Shown here piece after piece: positions 33,469 through 46,448 of a DNA stretch of 64,000 nt. The stretch's first letter is position 1; the number at the start of each line of letters is the position of its first letter. Source of the stretch: Combretum micranthum (Eukaryota > Streptophyta > Magnoliopsida > Myrtales > Combretaceae); contig JAMXBD010000428.1 in the NCBI GenBank assembly GCA_024138025.1, positions 682,001 through 746,000 on the forward strand, written 5' to 3'. The notes beneath the pieces are model-generated. The model made no database searches and had not been told where the DNA came from. It worked only from the letters and a program-made list of their open reading frames with translations. Both the position numbers and the translations under genes were made by a program.

Positions 33469-34469
33469 GCTAATGACTCACCTACCATGCATGCACTTAA
33501 TATACACAATTGGTATTTCAATTATCATCATTATGGATTATATAGCATCTTATAATTCTCTATGTTTATCTATCAATAGTAGTAGAGCACACAAGTTGTG
33601 CGTTTGAAATTTAATTAGGAAAAAAAAAGTTGACCATAGATAAAATGGAGTTAATATTAATGAATAAATTAGAAGAATAACAATCCATTGTAGAGTTAAT
33701 TGCATTTCATTATAAGAGTAGGCAGGTACAAGATGGGTAATATATAAAGCACTTCCCATATCTTACCTTGTAAGTTATAGGGTGTTAAATCTTGTACTTG
33801 GAAACCTATTTTGTGGTTTCTTTTACCTACTCCGTATCATGTACCATGTAAAATCTATGGGGTATTCTATGAAACCTGTTGACTTATTTACAAAATCTCT
33901 ACATTTTTTTTTCCTTCTTTCCTAAAGTTCAAGTTTTTCATATATTCACTATAAAAACAAATAAAAGTAATTTGTTAATATCACAAGTTCAATAATATAT
34001 AAAATCTATTTGTGCGTGAAAGTTGAAAATCCATAATGAACACCTATAGAACTGTTTATATGATCTTAAATAAAATTGTAAAACCTGAAGAAAAATCCAA
34101 AATTAGAAACTTTGAAGCTACTTTTATAATAATTAGTCTTAGAAGATAAATAACGAATCTGTATAATTGGGGAATTCAAGCATATACATACAACTATAGT
34201 TGTTTTAAATAAAAATCACAAAGTCTTTTCAAATAAAAAAAATATAAGTTTTTCCATAATAAAAATTTAAGGGAGGTGATCTACAAATATTAATCTTGAA
34301 CATAAAGTGGTTGCAAAATTAAAAAAAAAAACAAAGTATTGTATTAATTTTTATTGTTTCATAATATTTAATATGGTTATTATAAGATAACGTAGAACAT
34401 ATTTCCTCTATATATTATAATACATGTTTCAAGGTGAGTACATGGTGTCAAAATCTTATACTTGTACCC
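33469..34469. other. AT-rich, hAT-like debris
   Basis: No gene. Motifs such as taccttgtaag and tacctactccgtatcatg resemble 28260-29100. The sequence continues across the solo LTR at 34470-35852 (left ...cttgtaccc, right taccctattag...). Confidence 0.35.
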
Positions 34470-35852
34470 TGTTAGTGATTGTGCCTTAGGCCAATTACAA
34501 AGTATTGTTATTTCATGTGTATTTTAATTTAGAGGCATTTTTATTATAAAGTTTGGATGTTTACTTTATAATAAAATTCAAGAATAATCTATTTATTCTT
34601 GGATTCATATTATTGTGAAATGATGATGAATTAAGTCCAGTATGAATTTTATTTGTTGATCATGAGATGTTTATGTGTATAGAGATACAGATAAAACTCA
34701 TAAGTATATATATTGAATTAACCTGCTATGAGATCACTACATGGACCAGAGTCATAAGTGATTCTCATTATAGCAATGTCGATACATCCTCAGACTTGAA
34801 ATCATCATAGATTACAACATAAGTAACATTATGTTTCGACTGAATCAAACGTTGTTCTTAACCGAATAATTATAAAGGTTTTGATTAGGTATAATGTGAA
34901 TCATGTAGAGAAAGTTGAGTGATTAAGATGGGATTTGTCCCTCTCTTTATGAGAGAGATATCTTTGGGCCCATCGATAAGTGAGATTGACAAATGCATGG
35001 CCGTGCTCAAATGAATTGATAGTGTCATCAATTTCATTTGTTTTATTAGTTCACTTAGAGAATGAGAAACAACAAGATTGAATAATATAAGAGTGACATT
35101 GTCCATCTCTTATATTCAATATAGATATCACGAAACAAAAAGGATGATGACATAAGTTATAGAATAGGTAAAATCATATCACCGATCTTCATTTGATTTA
35201 GGTAAACATAATGTCTTGCTAGAGGCTGCTTATGTTTTGTTTAGTGAAAATAGTTTTCAAGTTAATTGCCAATATCAAATGAACCTACAAGGTCACACAC
35301 AAAAGAATAAGCAAAAAAGGAATATGGATTTAATTTTAAAGTCCAATGGGGAAGAATAAATAAATAAATAATTATTATGAATAATAATTTAATTATTTTA
35401 AAAGAGTTATTATCATGTCCAACCCTAATAAGATTAGGGACATTAATATCATTAGAAAAATACTAACATATTATAAAAATGAGTGATAGGGTTTCTTTAG
35501 GGTTATGACTTTTCACTATTACATTAGACGGTAGAGAAAATCACAAGAGAGGAAAAACTCAATTTTTCCTAATCAATCTAGAAGCATTTTAGATTGCGAT
35601 AGCACGCAAAAGGGATTTCTTTTGGTGTGCTTTTTCGCGTAGACTACGTAGAGGGCGCAACGAAATCGTGGTGCCTTATAGATCCAAATTGAAAGCGATT
35701 GATTTTAAATCTCTAGATACGAAATTGCAAGGTATATTTTTCGGATCCATTCCTCTTGGTATCTAATTTAATCAAAGCACATGGATTTCATTTTAGGGTT
35801 TTTAATTTTTTGTTGCAAAATTTTATTTTAAAATTCGATTGAAAACCCTACG
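34470..35852 (+). mobile_element. Solo LTR (1.38 kb), probably copia, exact TACCC duplication
   Basis: Starts TGTTAGTGATTGTGCC, ends AACCCTACG (expected final CA appears as CG). Flanked by TACCC at 34465-34469 and 35853-35857. The last 350 bp (gcgatagcacgcaaaaggg, ggatccattcctcttggtat) have the look of a copia-type R/U5 end. No internal domains. Confidence 0.7.
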
Positions 35853-35857
35853 TACCC

Positions 35858-38800
35858 TACCCTATTAGAGCAGGTTCTAGAAATCTTTTATCAATACCTC
35901 ACTCTATGACTCTTAATACCTACTAGAACCCTATCCAGTCAAGTAAGGTCCGGATGGGTACGTTATATTATAGGATTACCCACTTACCTTTGTTTCATTA
36001 CATGCATGTTGTACTAGGTGTTAACTATTACACAATTTAATTATATAAAACATAAAAAAATAGAAAATATAGGACAAAACAAAAGTATGTTACCCGTAAA
36101 ATGTTGAATAGATAGAATTGATTAAAAGATTAACATTCATGAAGTACCTAGCTTATAATAAAAATTGTGATTTGCTATTTAATGTAGACTTGTAATTATT
36201 GTCATGAGCATGCAAAAACAATAAATATGATAATAATTTCATCTTCTTAAGTATTTAGCTATATAAAAAAAATAATTAATTAGTTCTAAATAATAGCAAG
36301 ATCACTTAGAATATAATAGTTATCATAAATTACATCACAATATTTATTTTTTCTAGATATATTGTACTATGAACATAATACAAATATACTTGTAATCTAA
36401 TTACTATCACAATCAATTTTACATAAAATCTTATTGTAACTATCCTTACAAAAAAAAAAAAAAAAGAAAATAAAAACAAATAGCAAAAATGGTTCCATAA
36501 ACCAATTAATCATTTAACTATTAATATAAATATAGTAAGTGATGCATTAAATATTTCAATGGTGCGTTGATAGTTGTGCATGAATTTGAACTAAACTGCA
36601 TCCCGTCAAAAAACATGACAATACCATAGAATTTTCCACAATTTAAGGACTATAACCATATTTGTTGGGCAACACTATCTTGAAATATCAAATCTTATTG
36701 ATCCTTCATTACTCATACTTCTTCTTCTCCTTGTCTTCAGTTTTCAAATGGAATTTTCGGCTTTAGTTTTTGCGTAATCAAAATCAAAGCATTTTTCGAT
36801 TTGCATAGTCATTGTTTTCACAAAATTTCACCTCCCTAAAACAAATTGACAATAGTATTATTATTGGTTAAACATAAAATAAATATAAATACAATTAGGT
36901 AAGATATAGAGGAACCTTTTTCAAAAATTCCTTAAATCGATTAGCCAAATGCAATCAAATTTAAATAAACTCTTATTGAATTGAAACACCATAACTTCTA
37001 TAAATAGTTACAGGCATAATTCTTTTTGTTGTCATTTACATTGGTGTTAATTTTTTTTTACAAGATAATTTCAAATAATCAAAACACTTGTCATCATAAC
37101 TTTCTCTTATCTATGCCATTTAGACTCCATGGCAACCGTCTTTGGGTGATGATAATATACGTATCTCATTAAATGTGAAAATCTATGGTGCTACCATTGT
37201 TTCTTTAGAGAACTTATCTTTTCGAAACTTTTACGGTATGTCGATGAGACCATCTAATTAATTATTTAACTATTAAAATAGTTTTATTATGTGATATATT
37301 GAAGCGATTACAATTGGATTTGAATATGAGCTATTAAATTACTATTGAGATCACAAAATTTCCGTTTATCTTATACACCTCAACAATGAAATAGTAATTA
37401 TCAATGTTATCATACCTGGTCCGAGCTTTGACACAAACATACTAGAGGGTCAATAGTTGATGAGTAAAACTGTTGAATCTGCCCATTCCCAACGTGGAAT
37501 CAGGTTCAACTAGGGGAGAGGAGTCAACCTAGGTTTGACAACACTAGTAATTATAGCTCATGTGAAAATAAGTACATTTAAATTAAACAATTAAAAAAAA
37601 TAAAAAACCTACAATGTAATCTAGTGTCGAAACTTATCTAAAAAGAGAAAGTACATGTAGAAAAATAGTAAATAATAGACATGCACCAACAATGTGTATG
37701 CAAAAATAATATATTATATATATATATATTTAAGTTGTGCAAATGGGTTTTGACCCATGGGTTTACCTGTTTAAATAGGCTGGGTCCAACTTTATTTAAA
37801 AGCAGGCTAGTTTTAACCAATTTGTTTGACCTACAAGCTAAAGTAAGTTGGTCTGCAGTTTAACTTGCTTGGCCTGCTAGCCTACTTAGATATATATAAT
37901 ATATATATATATAATTATAAGGAAAATGGCTATTAATGGAGTATTGTATATGGGACTTTTAGGTTGAGCTTATTTTATGTATTAATAGTAATAGAGAATG
38001 ACAAATTAATGCACATGCATCATAACATTTTTAATTATATATTTATTGTTTTAAACGAAATACGATATCTAATAAATTATTCATAAAAACTTATTCTTAT
38101 ATATAAATAATAAAATAGTAGTAGATTAATCATTAATATATATACACACATATGATCTCATAAAACTTAACTTCATAAAACTTAACTTTATGGGTTAAAT
38201 GCATCAATTTGACCCGCTTAACCTACAAAGACGTACGAGTGAGTTAAATGAGCAAGGAAGTGGGTTGTAGACTTCTTGGCGGATCATGATTGGGTTAGGA
38301 ATTGGCTAGGACCAATTAGGTTTGGATCTAAAAAAATTTGACTCATACCTACCTCATGTCAATCTGGGACAAGTTTAGACCTATGGACCCTCGGATCCAA
38401 GGTAGGTTGGGGATGGGTTTGACCCAGCCATTTAAAAAAATTAAGGGATAAAAATTTAAAATAAAATTTTAAACTTTAAATATAAAATGGGCCTAAGAAT
38501 AAACTATTCTTTATCCATATTCACTTGCTACTATCATATGTGTGCAAATATTTATATACAAGCACATCCTTATTGAGTTGAAAAATTACAGTGTGAGACT
38601 AGAGTAACACTTTAAAATAATAGAGTCTACAAAAGAAAAAAAAGTCCCACAATATTTAGAAGTAAGATTCTCCTTTTATTAGAACTTTATATGAAGCATG
38701 AGACATTGTTTTGAATTATATTTATCACATTTGTTATTATCAACAACACATTAAATATTGTGAATATATAATTAATAATTTGTATTCACAAATACTAAAT

Positions 38801-39496
38801 ATTATTTAGGATTTAAAACTTTTCTATTATTTTGTTTTCTATATTTATTTTTTTTCTTATTTTGATGAAGATTCTACATATTTAATTTTACTTATTTATT
38901 TTTTAAATTGGGAGGACTTCGTGTATTCGAGTTGGGTCAGGTCTCGATTCGAATTCAACTCGAGGAGATATCTAGTAAGTTAGCCCATTTAACTCACACG
39001 CCAAAGTGGGTTGGGCTAGAGTTAATAAATTTAGGCTCGTTTAATCCATATGCCAAAGTGGACTAAGTTAGGGTAAAAAAAAATTAGGCTATTAAATAGA
39101 TTCAAGACAAAATATATAATAAAATTATATCATATATTAAACCCACATAATTTTTCAAAGTTTTTAAAGTAAAATTTTTATAATTCTTAGGCATTGTTAT
39201 ATTAAAATGTAACAGACTTGAGTTTAATAAAATATTTTATTTTCATCGTATATTAAAACACATATATCTTTCTATATATACATTTTTAAACTTTATTTAG
39301 ATAAAAATGCGGTACCTACGTAGCCAAACCCATGCAAATTGTAAGAGTGAATAATTAAACCTCATAGAAGTGATCCTTTGAGCTTCGTAAGAGCGACCTC
39401 TTTTCCAAATGGGTGACCTAAATCCTTTCAAGAATACCTTTCTATAAACCAATTGGATGAAATTTTGTTAGTTATGACCCTTCAAATTTCCATCTA

Positions 39497-39547
<51 letters not shown>

Positions 39548-41186
39548 GTGGTTAATTAGGTGTTTGCATTAGACGCTCAACAGTAATATATTCAGTAATG
39601 ATATAAGTCGGTAAACAGTCTATATTTTCACTTCAGTTACAAAATTTTGTATAATTTATATCAACCTCCAATCACATGAAATTTTCCAATACCCATGCAT
39701 CTAATATTGTTATTTTCATTAAAATGGTGCATCAAATACAACCGCGAGCAAGTATAGTAGTGAGAAATATTGTTGATTCATACCGGTTTTTGGATTTATT
39801 CACTAAAATAATCTTATGGTAGTTCAAATCCTTCTTCCGATCCTTTGAGCACATATTAGTAAAATAGAGTAAGTTTAGCACTCCATAAAAAATTGAAAAA
39901 GTGAAAAAAAAGTAAAAAAAATAAAAAACTTTGAATAGTAATATTGAATTGATTTTCTTATCAATTCAAACCTATTATTTTCATTTTTTTTAAATACCCT
40001 CTATAACCCTTTAGGATTTTAAAATTTAACCTTCAAATATAGTATATTTGGTTTTCCTTAGACCATTTGTTGAACGAGAAATCATGCCACTTTTGTTGAC
40101 ATCCTGTTGTTCAACTTTGGTTGGTGGCCACGTCAATTACATATTTTTAAAATAAAGCAATTTTTACAAAACTCTTTTGATTCTTGGTCTGTGTTCCATG
40201 TTAAAGGGGTAAAGATTAATATGGTTCAAGCTCATTAGAAGCATCAATTTTTGGGTTCGACACCGCTCATGACTACTCTATGGCTGATCACTGCTTTTTC
40301 CTATGGTCAAGCACTATTGCTTAATGGTCAAATACAAGAAACTTGCTTAATATCATTCCTAACTTGTTTCCAAGCCTAAATTTTGACCTAAACCAAATTA
40401 GATAAACCCTAAACCTAAATTTTAGTCCAAACCAAAATAAAGTAATTTAACATAAGTTATGCAAAGTTAATTAATATATATACACATATATATATATATA
40501 TATATTTGAATTTAAAGACTTATAGGAAGTGAAGCAAGAGCACCATTCATGTTATTGATTTTGTAGAAAAATTAGAAGTGCATGTAAGTGGTTATTTTAC
40601 TTTGTTTATTTGGCTCTGTATTTATAGTAAATCCTTTATGTATATTTAACATATAAGTTGTTGATGTTATGTTTTATCAAGACAAGTAATCACTTGATAT
40701 ATGCGGCTAATAGATTAAGTAGTTATTGCCTATTGAGGGTCGAACATGAGATGAAGTGGCTGGTAATTAGTTGTTGAGGTTACCTTTGTTGCGGATAAGG
40801 AGATTAAGGAGATGCCACTAGATTACAATGCCATTGGCATATAAACTATGGATGTAAAACCAAATACTTAACCACTACACTATCTTCATTTTTATGTTAT
40901 AATTTACTCTTTATACTATACATAAAATACATATATTTTTTTTCTTATTTAAGAAAATTAAAAAAAAATCAATATTTTTTAAGTCTAGGGTAGGGCCTTA
41001 TTGGCCCGCCTTGGATCCACCTGTGCTGCTGGGTAGTTTGCATGAGTTGTGTTTGTTAGTAGAATAGTTTTACTTCTTATTGGACTTTTAAGCTCACTAC
41101 TATTTTTGGACTATTTTAACTCTCAAGGTATGAAAAAGATCCGAACAAGAATAATAAGACAAACAAAGATTTCCAAGTCTGGCATG
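35858..41186. other. Long non-coding AT-rich stretch
   Basis: No convincing gene or RNA in about 5.3 kb. Seen: hAT-style GC-richer patches with gggtttgacccatggg-like palindromes (about 37735-38430) and gagttgggtcaggtc / ccaaagtgggttgggct (38930-39070), old remnants without resolvable ends. There is an ATT microsatellite at 39497-39546, TA runs at 37712-37730, 37896-37916 and 40480-40505, and many poly-A tracts. The 60-65 codon open frames here are chance. Confidence 0.5.
39497..39546. repeat. ATT microsatellite
   Basis: About sixteen uninterrupted ATT units. Confidence 0.95.
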
Positions 41187-41193
41187 CTCTTTC

Positions 41194-41447
41194 TGAGATT
41201 GCAAGCTCTCAATCATCTATGTAAGTGCATACATGTGAGCTAAATGGAGGAATAGAGGAAGAGAAAGATGAAAGAGTTTGTTTGTGAAAATGAATTGTAT
41301 AGCTCAATTAAATATGTTACAAAGACTTATATATATACAACTAACAAAGACTATTGTATCCAATATAGAAAGGACATGTGTAAAATAAATAAAGTAAAGT
41401 TAACTAATCTAATGTTGACACTACTATATCTTAATATCCATCTCTCA
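41194..41447 (-). repeat. 3' LTR of copia element 2
   Basis: 254 bp matching 51472-51712 (tgagattgcaagct start, gaaagagtttgtttgt and aacaaagactatt shared). The open frame of 110 codons across it is chance. Confidence 0.85.
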
Positions 41448-41468
41448 TACCCCCTCCCCCTCCCAATT
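41448..41468 (-). other. Polypurine tract of copia element 2
   Basis: Minus-strand GGGAGGGGGAGGGGGTA directly before the 3' LTR. Confidence 0.85.
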
Positions 41469-41830
41469 TGGATCTCCTTTAAGATTAAACTTGCCAATGA
41501 AAAAAGCAACCCCAGAATATGGAAGGGACTTGGTGAGAAGATCAGCAACTTGTTGATGAGATGGAATAAAATGAACTTGAAGAAAAATGACTTGATATGA
41601 TCCCTGACAAAATGAATATCCATATCTATATGTTTTGTGCATCCATGTAAGCAAGGATTTGATGTAATAAGAAAAGTCAATTGATTATCACAAGAGAAAT
41701 AGGAAGCTAAACTAGTAAGCCAAGATCTTCATGATATATGAAGTCCACAATAATTCGTTAGAAGTAAAGGCTAAACTTCAATACTTAGCCTCTGTGCTTG
41801 ATGTAGCATTTGTGGATTGTTTCTTAGTCT
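41469..41830 (-). pseudogene. Copia 2 RNase H C-terminal region
   Basis: Two overlapping frames share the domain: NPCLHGCTKHIDMDIHFVRDHI (41590-41680) and then QVHFIPSHQQVADLLTKSLP (about 41520-41580), the normal end of copia RNase H, with a frameshift between. Further up, residues like EYWSLAFTSNEL are visible in broken form (about 41740-41790). Confidence 0.75.
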
Positions 41831-41899
41831 TCCAAGAGAGTAAAGAATCACCCAACATAATACAATAACCCAAAATGGATTTTCTATCCAAAGAACTTG

Positions 41900-42756
41900 T
41901 TGCCCAGTTAACATCACAATAACCTCATAAATTCAAAGAGCTATGTGAAGCATAGAACAATCTAAGTGAAGATGTACCCTTCAAATATCCAAGTAAATGA
42001 AATAAGACACGCAAATGAGGAACTCTTGGTTGAGAAACAAATTGATACAAACAATGAATGCAAGAGCAAATGTTAGGTCATGTCATTGTGATGTATAATA
42101 ACCGATGAAAAAAAAAAAAGATTCTTAATCAAATCACCTGAGCATGCATCTGGTTTGAAACCACTAGGAAGAGGAGTTGCAACAAGCTTCATAGTAGTCA
42201 CACTTGCATCTAACAAAACATCTAAAATATGCTTGCATTGATTAATCTAAGTTCTAACAAATGCTAGAAAGATTTTCAATCCAAAAAAGAATCTAGCAAG
42301 TCCTAGATCTTTAATGGTGAATTGACTGTGTAAAGCTATCTTCAACTCAAGTATACGAACCTCATTTGTCCCCGTAAGTAATATATCATCAACATAAAAT
42401 AAAACAATGATAGAACCTTGATCCGTATGTTTAGCAAATGGGGAGTGATTATGAGGTGACTAGAGAAAACCTTTAGTAAGAAGAAAGGTAGTCAATTCAA
42501 TGTTTCATTACCTAGAAGCTTGCTTGAGGCCATACAAGGATCTTTTCAAGAGACATACTTGAGTAGGCAAAGCTTTATCATATCCTTCGAAAGGGAGCAT
42601 GTATATCTCTTCATTCAAATGCCCATGTAAGAAGGCATTATTAATATCTACTTGATGAAGAGACCAATTACAAGAAGTAGCAACCGCAAGTAATACCTTG
42701 ATAGTATTTAATGTTGCTACTGGTGAAAATGTATCATTATAATCTTTACCCTCCAC
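41900..42756 (-). pseudogene. Copia 2 reverse transcriptase remnant
   Basis: The N-terminal fragment at 42508-42756 ([49 protein letters not shown]) is clear copia RT; the catalytic Asp in QVDINNAF is kept. After a stop it goes on with the YVDD box (FYVDDILLTG at about 42365-42400) and QFTIKDLGLARFF near 42300, then decays. Confidence 0.85.
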
Positions 42757-43104
42757 TTGAGTAAACCCTTGTGCTACTAGATGAGCCCCTTTTGCTACTA
42801 GGTGAGCCTTATGCCTCTCTACACTTCCATCAAGCCTATATTTGATTTTGAAAACTCATTTAGATCCAATAGCTTGCTTTTCTAGAGGAGATTAGTTAAC
42901 TCCTAAGTGTCATTAAGCTCCAGCGCATGTAATTCACTATTCATTGCTTCTACCCATTCATGATGTTTAGCAACCTCTAAGTAATGTGATGGCTCTTTAA
43001 TAGCAAACACATTAGCTAATGATGTAACATAATCAAACGGCTAATGTATAGAATACTTTAGATGAAATAAAGGGTATTTAGACATTTTGTGATTCAAAGG
43101 TGTA

Positions 43105-44300
43105 GGTGTAACGAAAAATTGAAAAGGCACTATAAAATACTCAAGAGGAAGGGGGTGACTTAGGTATTTGCTCAAAATTTTAAACAATTAATTTAATACA
43201 ACATATCAAAATTAACTTTAATAGGAGCAAATATTCAATAACAGATTACAATATGAAATATAAAAGAGATAAGGATAGAAAAATTTAGTCTAGATTTTAA
43301 CATGGAATTTGACCCCACTTCCTACTTTCTACGATCCACCAATGCCTCCAATCGAGGATGTTACTACCACTTTATTTATCACGAAGTAAACACACTCAAG
43401 CTGAGCAATACACCACTTTTACGATGATTATGAAATAAAATATATCTTTTATCTCTCTAGATGCTTGATAGATAACAAATTACAAGAATAGAGCACTTAA
43501 ATATTTTTCTCTCTCTTTCCATATATTTACAAGTTAATGAATAAGAGAACAAGAAAATTAAATATTTGTTCGTCCTTAAATAAAGGCATTTTTTCACTTT
43601 CGCACTTCTCTTCTCTTTTAAATCTCCTAAGAACAGAATATTTATAGCTTTCAATAATTTAAATGTTCGTTAGAGATAACATCTTTAAGCTGCTAAGCAT
43701 TAAATGCCATTTAATGGCTCTTTTTGACACATCGGCACATGCTTTTAAATTGTCATGCCTTAAATCTTGTCGCGCCATAAAGTGTCGCGCCCTCATTTTA
43801 GCCCTCAACCAAGTCTTTGCTCACTTATACTCCATTGAGTCTTGAATTTAAACTTGTCAAGCCTTATATTCATCACATCTTAGTTTTGACCTTCGACCAG
43901 AGTATATGTTTAAGCCTGTCAAGTGTTGGCTTTGACTTGTTGTGCACTAACCATTTAATACATCAAGCCCTTGACGTGACCCTCAACCAAGATTGAGCAT
44001 TTTTTAAAAATTTCAAGCTTTAAACTTTTCCTTTGTCATGCATTCGTTGAACCCTTGATGTGACCTTCGACCAATGACTCTGCATTTTTAGACTTGTCGA
44101 GCTTTGGTCTTAAGTTTATTGTGCTTTAGTAAATGAAGCAATCTAGCTCTCGACTTGCCTCTTGACTAAGACTGTTCATCATTAATTTGTTCCTACTAAA
44201 ACCTACACAATCTCCATAAAAACATGCAACATACACATATATATTATAGAATATTATTCATCATATTGTTTGACTAATTAATTGCATTTTTCTATAATTG
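43105..44300. other. Unidentified insertion between copia 2 integrase and RT
   Basis: About 1.2 kb that does not belong to the copia frame: the integrase linker stops near 44310 and the linker before RT resumes near 43105. No ORF above 65 codons. Contains aagaggaagggggtgac near its left end (about 43140) and the degenerate repeat block at 43790-44175. Candidate flanks share aattgaa. Class not recognised. Confidence 0.45.
43790..44175. repeat. Degenerate tandem repeat, period about 88 bp
   Basis: The phrase cctcaacca / ccttcgacca recurs at about 43803, 43890, 43981 and 44064, with a weaker version near 44158. Each is followed by a cttgtcaagctt-like phrase (e.g. 44010, 44093). Four to five diverged units. 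Confidence 0.6.
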
Positions 44301-44309
44301 AATAGTTAA

Positions 44310-45409
44310 TTATACATTATATTGTCTAATCAAAATCCATATTGAATATATAAGTTTAACATGAATGTCATTGCTAATGTGATGAATAAAATCACGAAGC
44401 CAAGTAGGTGTTTTTCTAACTCTAGTAGATCTTCTTAAACTAATATTAGTAAGGGAAGAACATATTGTAGAATCTTCAAGAGAAGAATCAACAAATTCTG
44501 TAGAAAGAACATTGGTCACAGGAACAAAAACTTCTTCAATGAAAAGATCAGGCAAGAATTGTGTGTTTGAAGGATTAATTAAAGTATTGAAATAAGAGGA
44601 ATCCTTAAATGGAAAGATATGTTCATATAACACAACATCATGACTAATAACAACTCTTTTAAAAGTGAGATCATAAACTTTGTAACCTTTTCTACCATGT
44701 TTATATCCAAGGAAAATACACCTAGCACCTCGTGGTTCAAATTTACCTTGATGTGGTAAGTGTTTCCCACTATAACATAAACATCCCATTACTCTCAAAT
44801 GATCAAAAGAAGGTACTTTTCCAAGGAGTTCCTCATAGAGTGTTTTCCATTGCAAAATGGATGTAGGTAATCTATTTATCAAATAAGTAGTAGTGAGCAC
44901 ACACTCTCCCTAAAACTCTTTAGGTAAGTGTACATGTGAAAGTAAAGCTATTGAAGTTCTAATTAAATGTCTATGTTTCCTTTTCACTCTCCCATTTAGT
45001 TGTGGTGTATAAGGCATGGTGCGTTGGTGTATTATTCCAAAGAATGAAACAAAGATTTACAAGTGTTTGACAAAAACTCTCCACCATTATCACTCCTTAC
45101 AAATTTAAGACATGAACTAAAATGATTAAAGATGTATTTGAAGAATTGAACAAGTATAGAATGAACTTGAGACTTGTGATGAAGCAAATAAGTTCAAGTA
45201 GACCTTGTATCATCATCAACAATGGTAAGAAAGTATTTGGCACTAGAAATGGAAGGCACACTATAAGAACTTCGAACATCAAGATGTAACAAATGAAAAG
45301 GAGAAGCAGACATACTATCACTTCTAGTAAAGGAAATATGATGAAATTTTGCTCTTTGGCAAGTATCACAAATAAATTTATCATAAGAGAAATGTTTATA
45401 TTCTTCCAA
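44310..45409 (-). pseudogene. Copia 2 integrase remnant
   Basis: 45194-45409 has the zinc-region end FICDTCQRAK and the first catalytic Asp in LLHLDVRSSY. The core then decays. 44310-44900 (196 residues) holds the C-terminal domain: TYLINRLPTSIL, FDHLRVMGCLCYSG, GARCIFLGYKHGRKGYKVYD and the linker RRSTRVRKTPTWLRDFI. Breaks lie between 44900 and 45194, where the middle Asp and Glu motifs (NGGEF and QLNGRVKRKH-like, about 44995-45090) are out of frame. Confidence 0.85.
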
Positions 45410-45562
45410 ATGCTAAAGTTTAGAAAAGGATGTATGTCCTAATCGAGCATGTAGAAAGCTTATATAGTTATTATTCATACAAGAAGATTTATTGCAAGTT
45501 GATATAAGATTATTAAAATCATCCACATCTTTGGATTGAAGAATATATAACCTATTGATAAC

Positions 45563-46093
45563 TTAAGCCTTAGCAAGAATTTTCTCATGCTCTAGGTCTT
45601 GGAAAATACATCCTTCATGATTAAATCCGGCTTTCATTCGAGTGTTTAAGGTAAGTTTATTAATAGACAAAAGTTTATGTGTACATTGTGGGACATAAAG
45701 AACATGTTGTAAAACAAAGGTTGCTGTTAGAAGAGTAGATCCAACTTTGTTCACTTCAATCAATTGTCCATCTAGTAGTTTAATGTCTATAGGCTTGGTT
45801 AATTGATGTATATCTATCATGATCTCCTCAAATGGAGTCATGTGATCAATTGCATTGGAATCCATAATCCAAAAGGCCTTTCCATTACTTATAGAGCTAA
45901 AACACGAAGAATGAGAAATTATACTTGCATATTCAACATGGTTGGAAACAACTGTAAATTGTTCAAAGCCTCCCCTTTCTTTGATTATCTTCATCATTTC
46001 ATCACACATAGTATTAAGCATCCTCTTATCAACCATTCCAACATGATCTAACCCTTTTTCTGTTGATACAAAAGTAATTAATGGAGTGTCCAT
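45563..46093 (-). pseudogene. Copia 2 protease region
   Basis: 176-residue frame with the protease site AFWIMDSNAIDHMT (DSGA box reads DSNA), the turn VLQHVLYVPQCTHKLLSINK and the start of the integrase linker. As in copia 1, the Gly after Asp-Ser is replaced. Confidence 0.8.
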
Positions 46094-46448
46094 AAACTAA
46101 TCGGTTTAAAGAGAAGGTATTGACACAATAGTCACTTGTTTCCCTTTATTCACCCTCTTGCTTTAAACCAATCGGAATAACCAATGAGTTAAAATCAATT
46201 CTCAATTGCATGTCCTTCACCATGACAGTGCTTTCACACGACCTTTTTATTCTTCCTTTTGTCTACAAAAGATTTCTATTATTACTGATCTTGGTAGTAT
46301 TAAAAAGCGACCATTATGGAATCAGATTGAATTAATACAACCACTTGCCTTTGTTTTTCAATTTGTTGAATAATATAAAATGCGCTATTTACATTGGGCA
46401 TAGGCTCCATTAATAAGATTTGATTCCTAACATCATCATATGCTTCAT

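Noticed and set aside
37735..38430. Possible complete hAT-like element
   Set aside because: GC-richer patches look hAT-like, but no matching termini or 8-bp duplication could be fixed.
41268..41600. 110-codon plus-strand frame
   Set aside because: Covers the copia 2 LTR and antisense of its RNase H.
43790..44175. CRISPR-like array
   Set aside because: Repeats are degenerate, units are contiguous rather than spacer-separated, and the DNA is plant nuclear.
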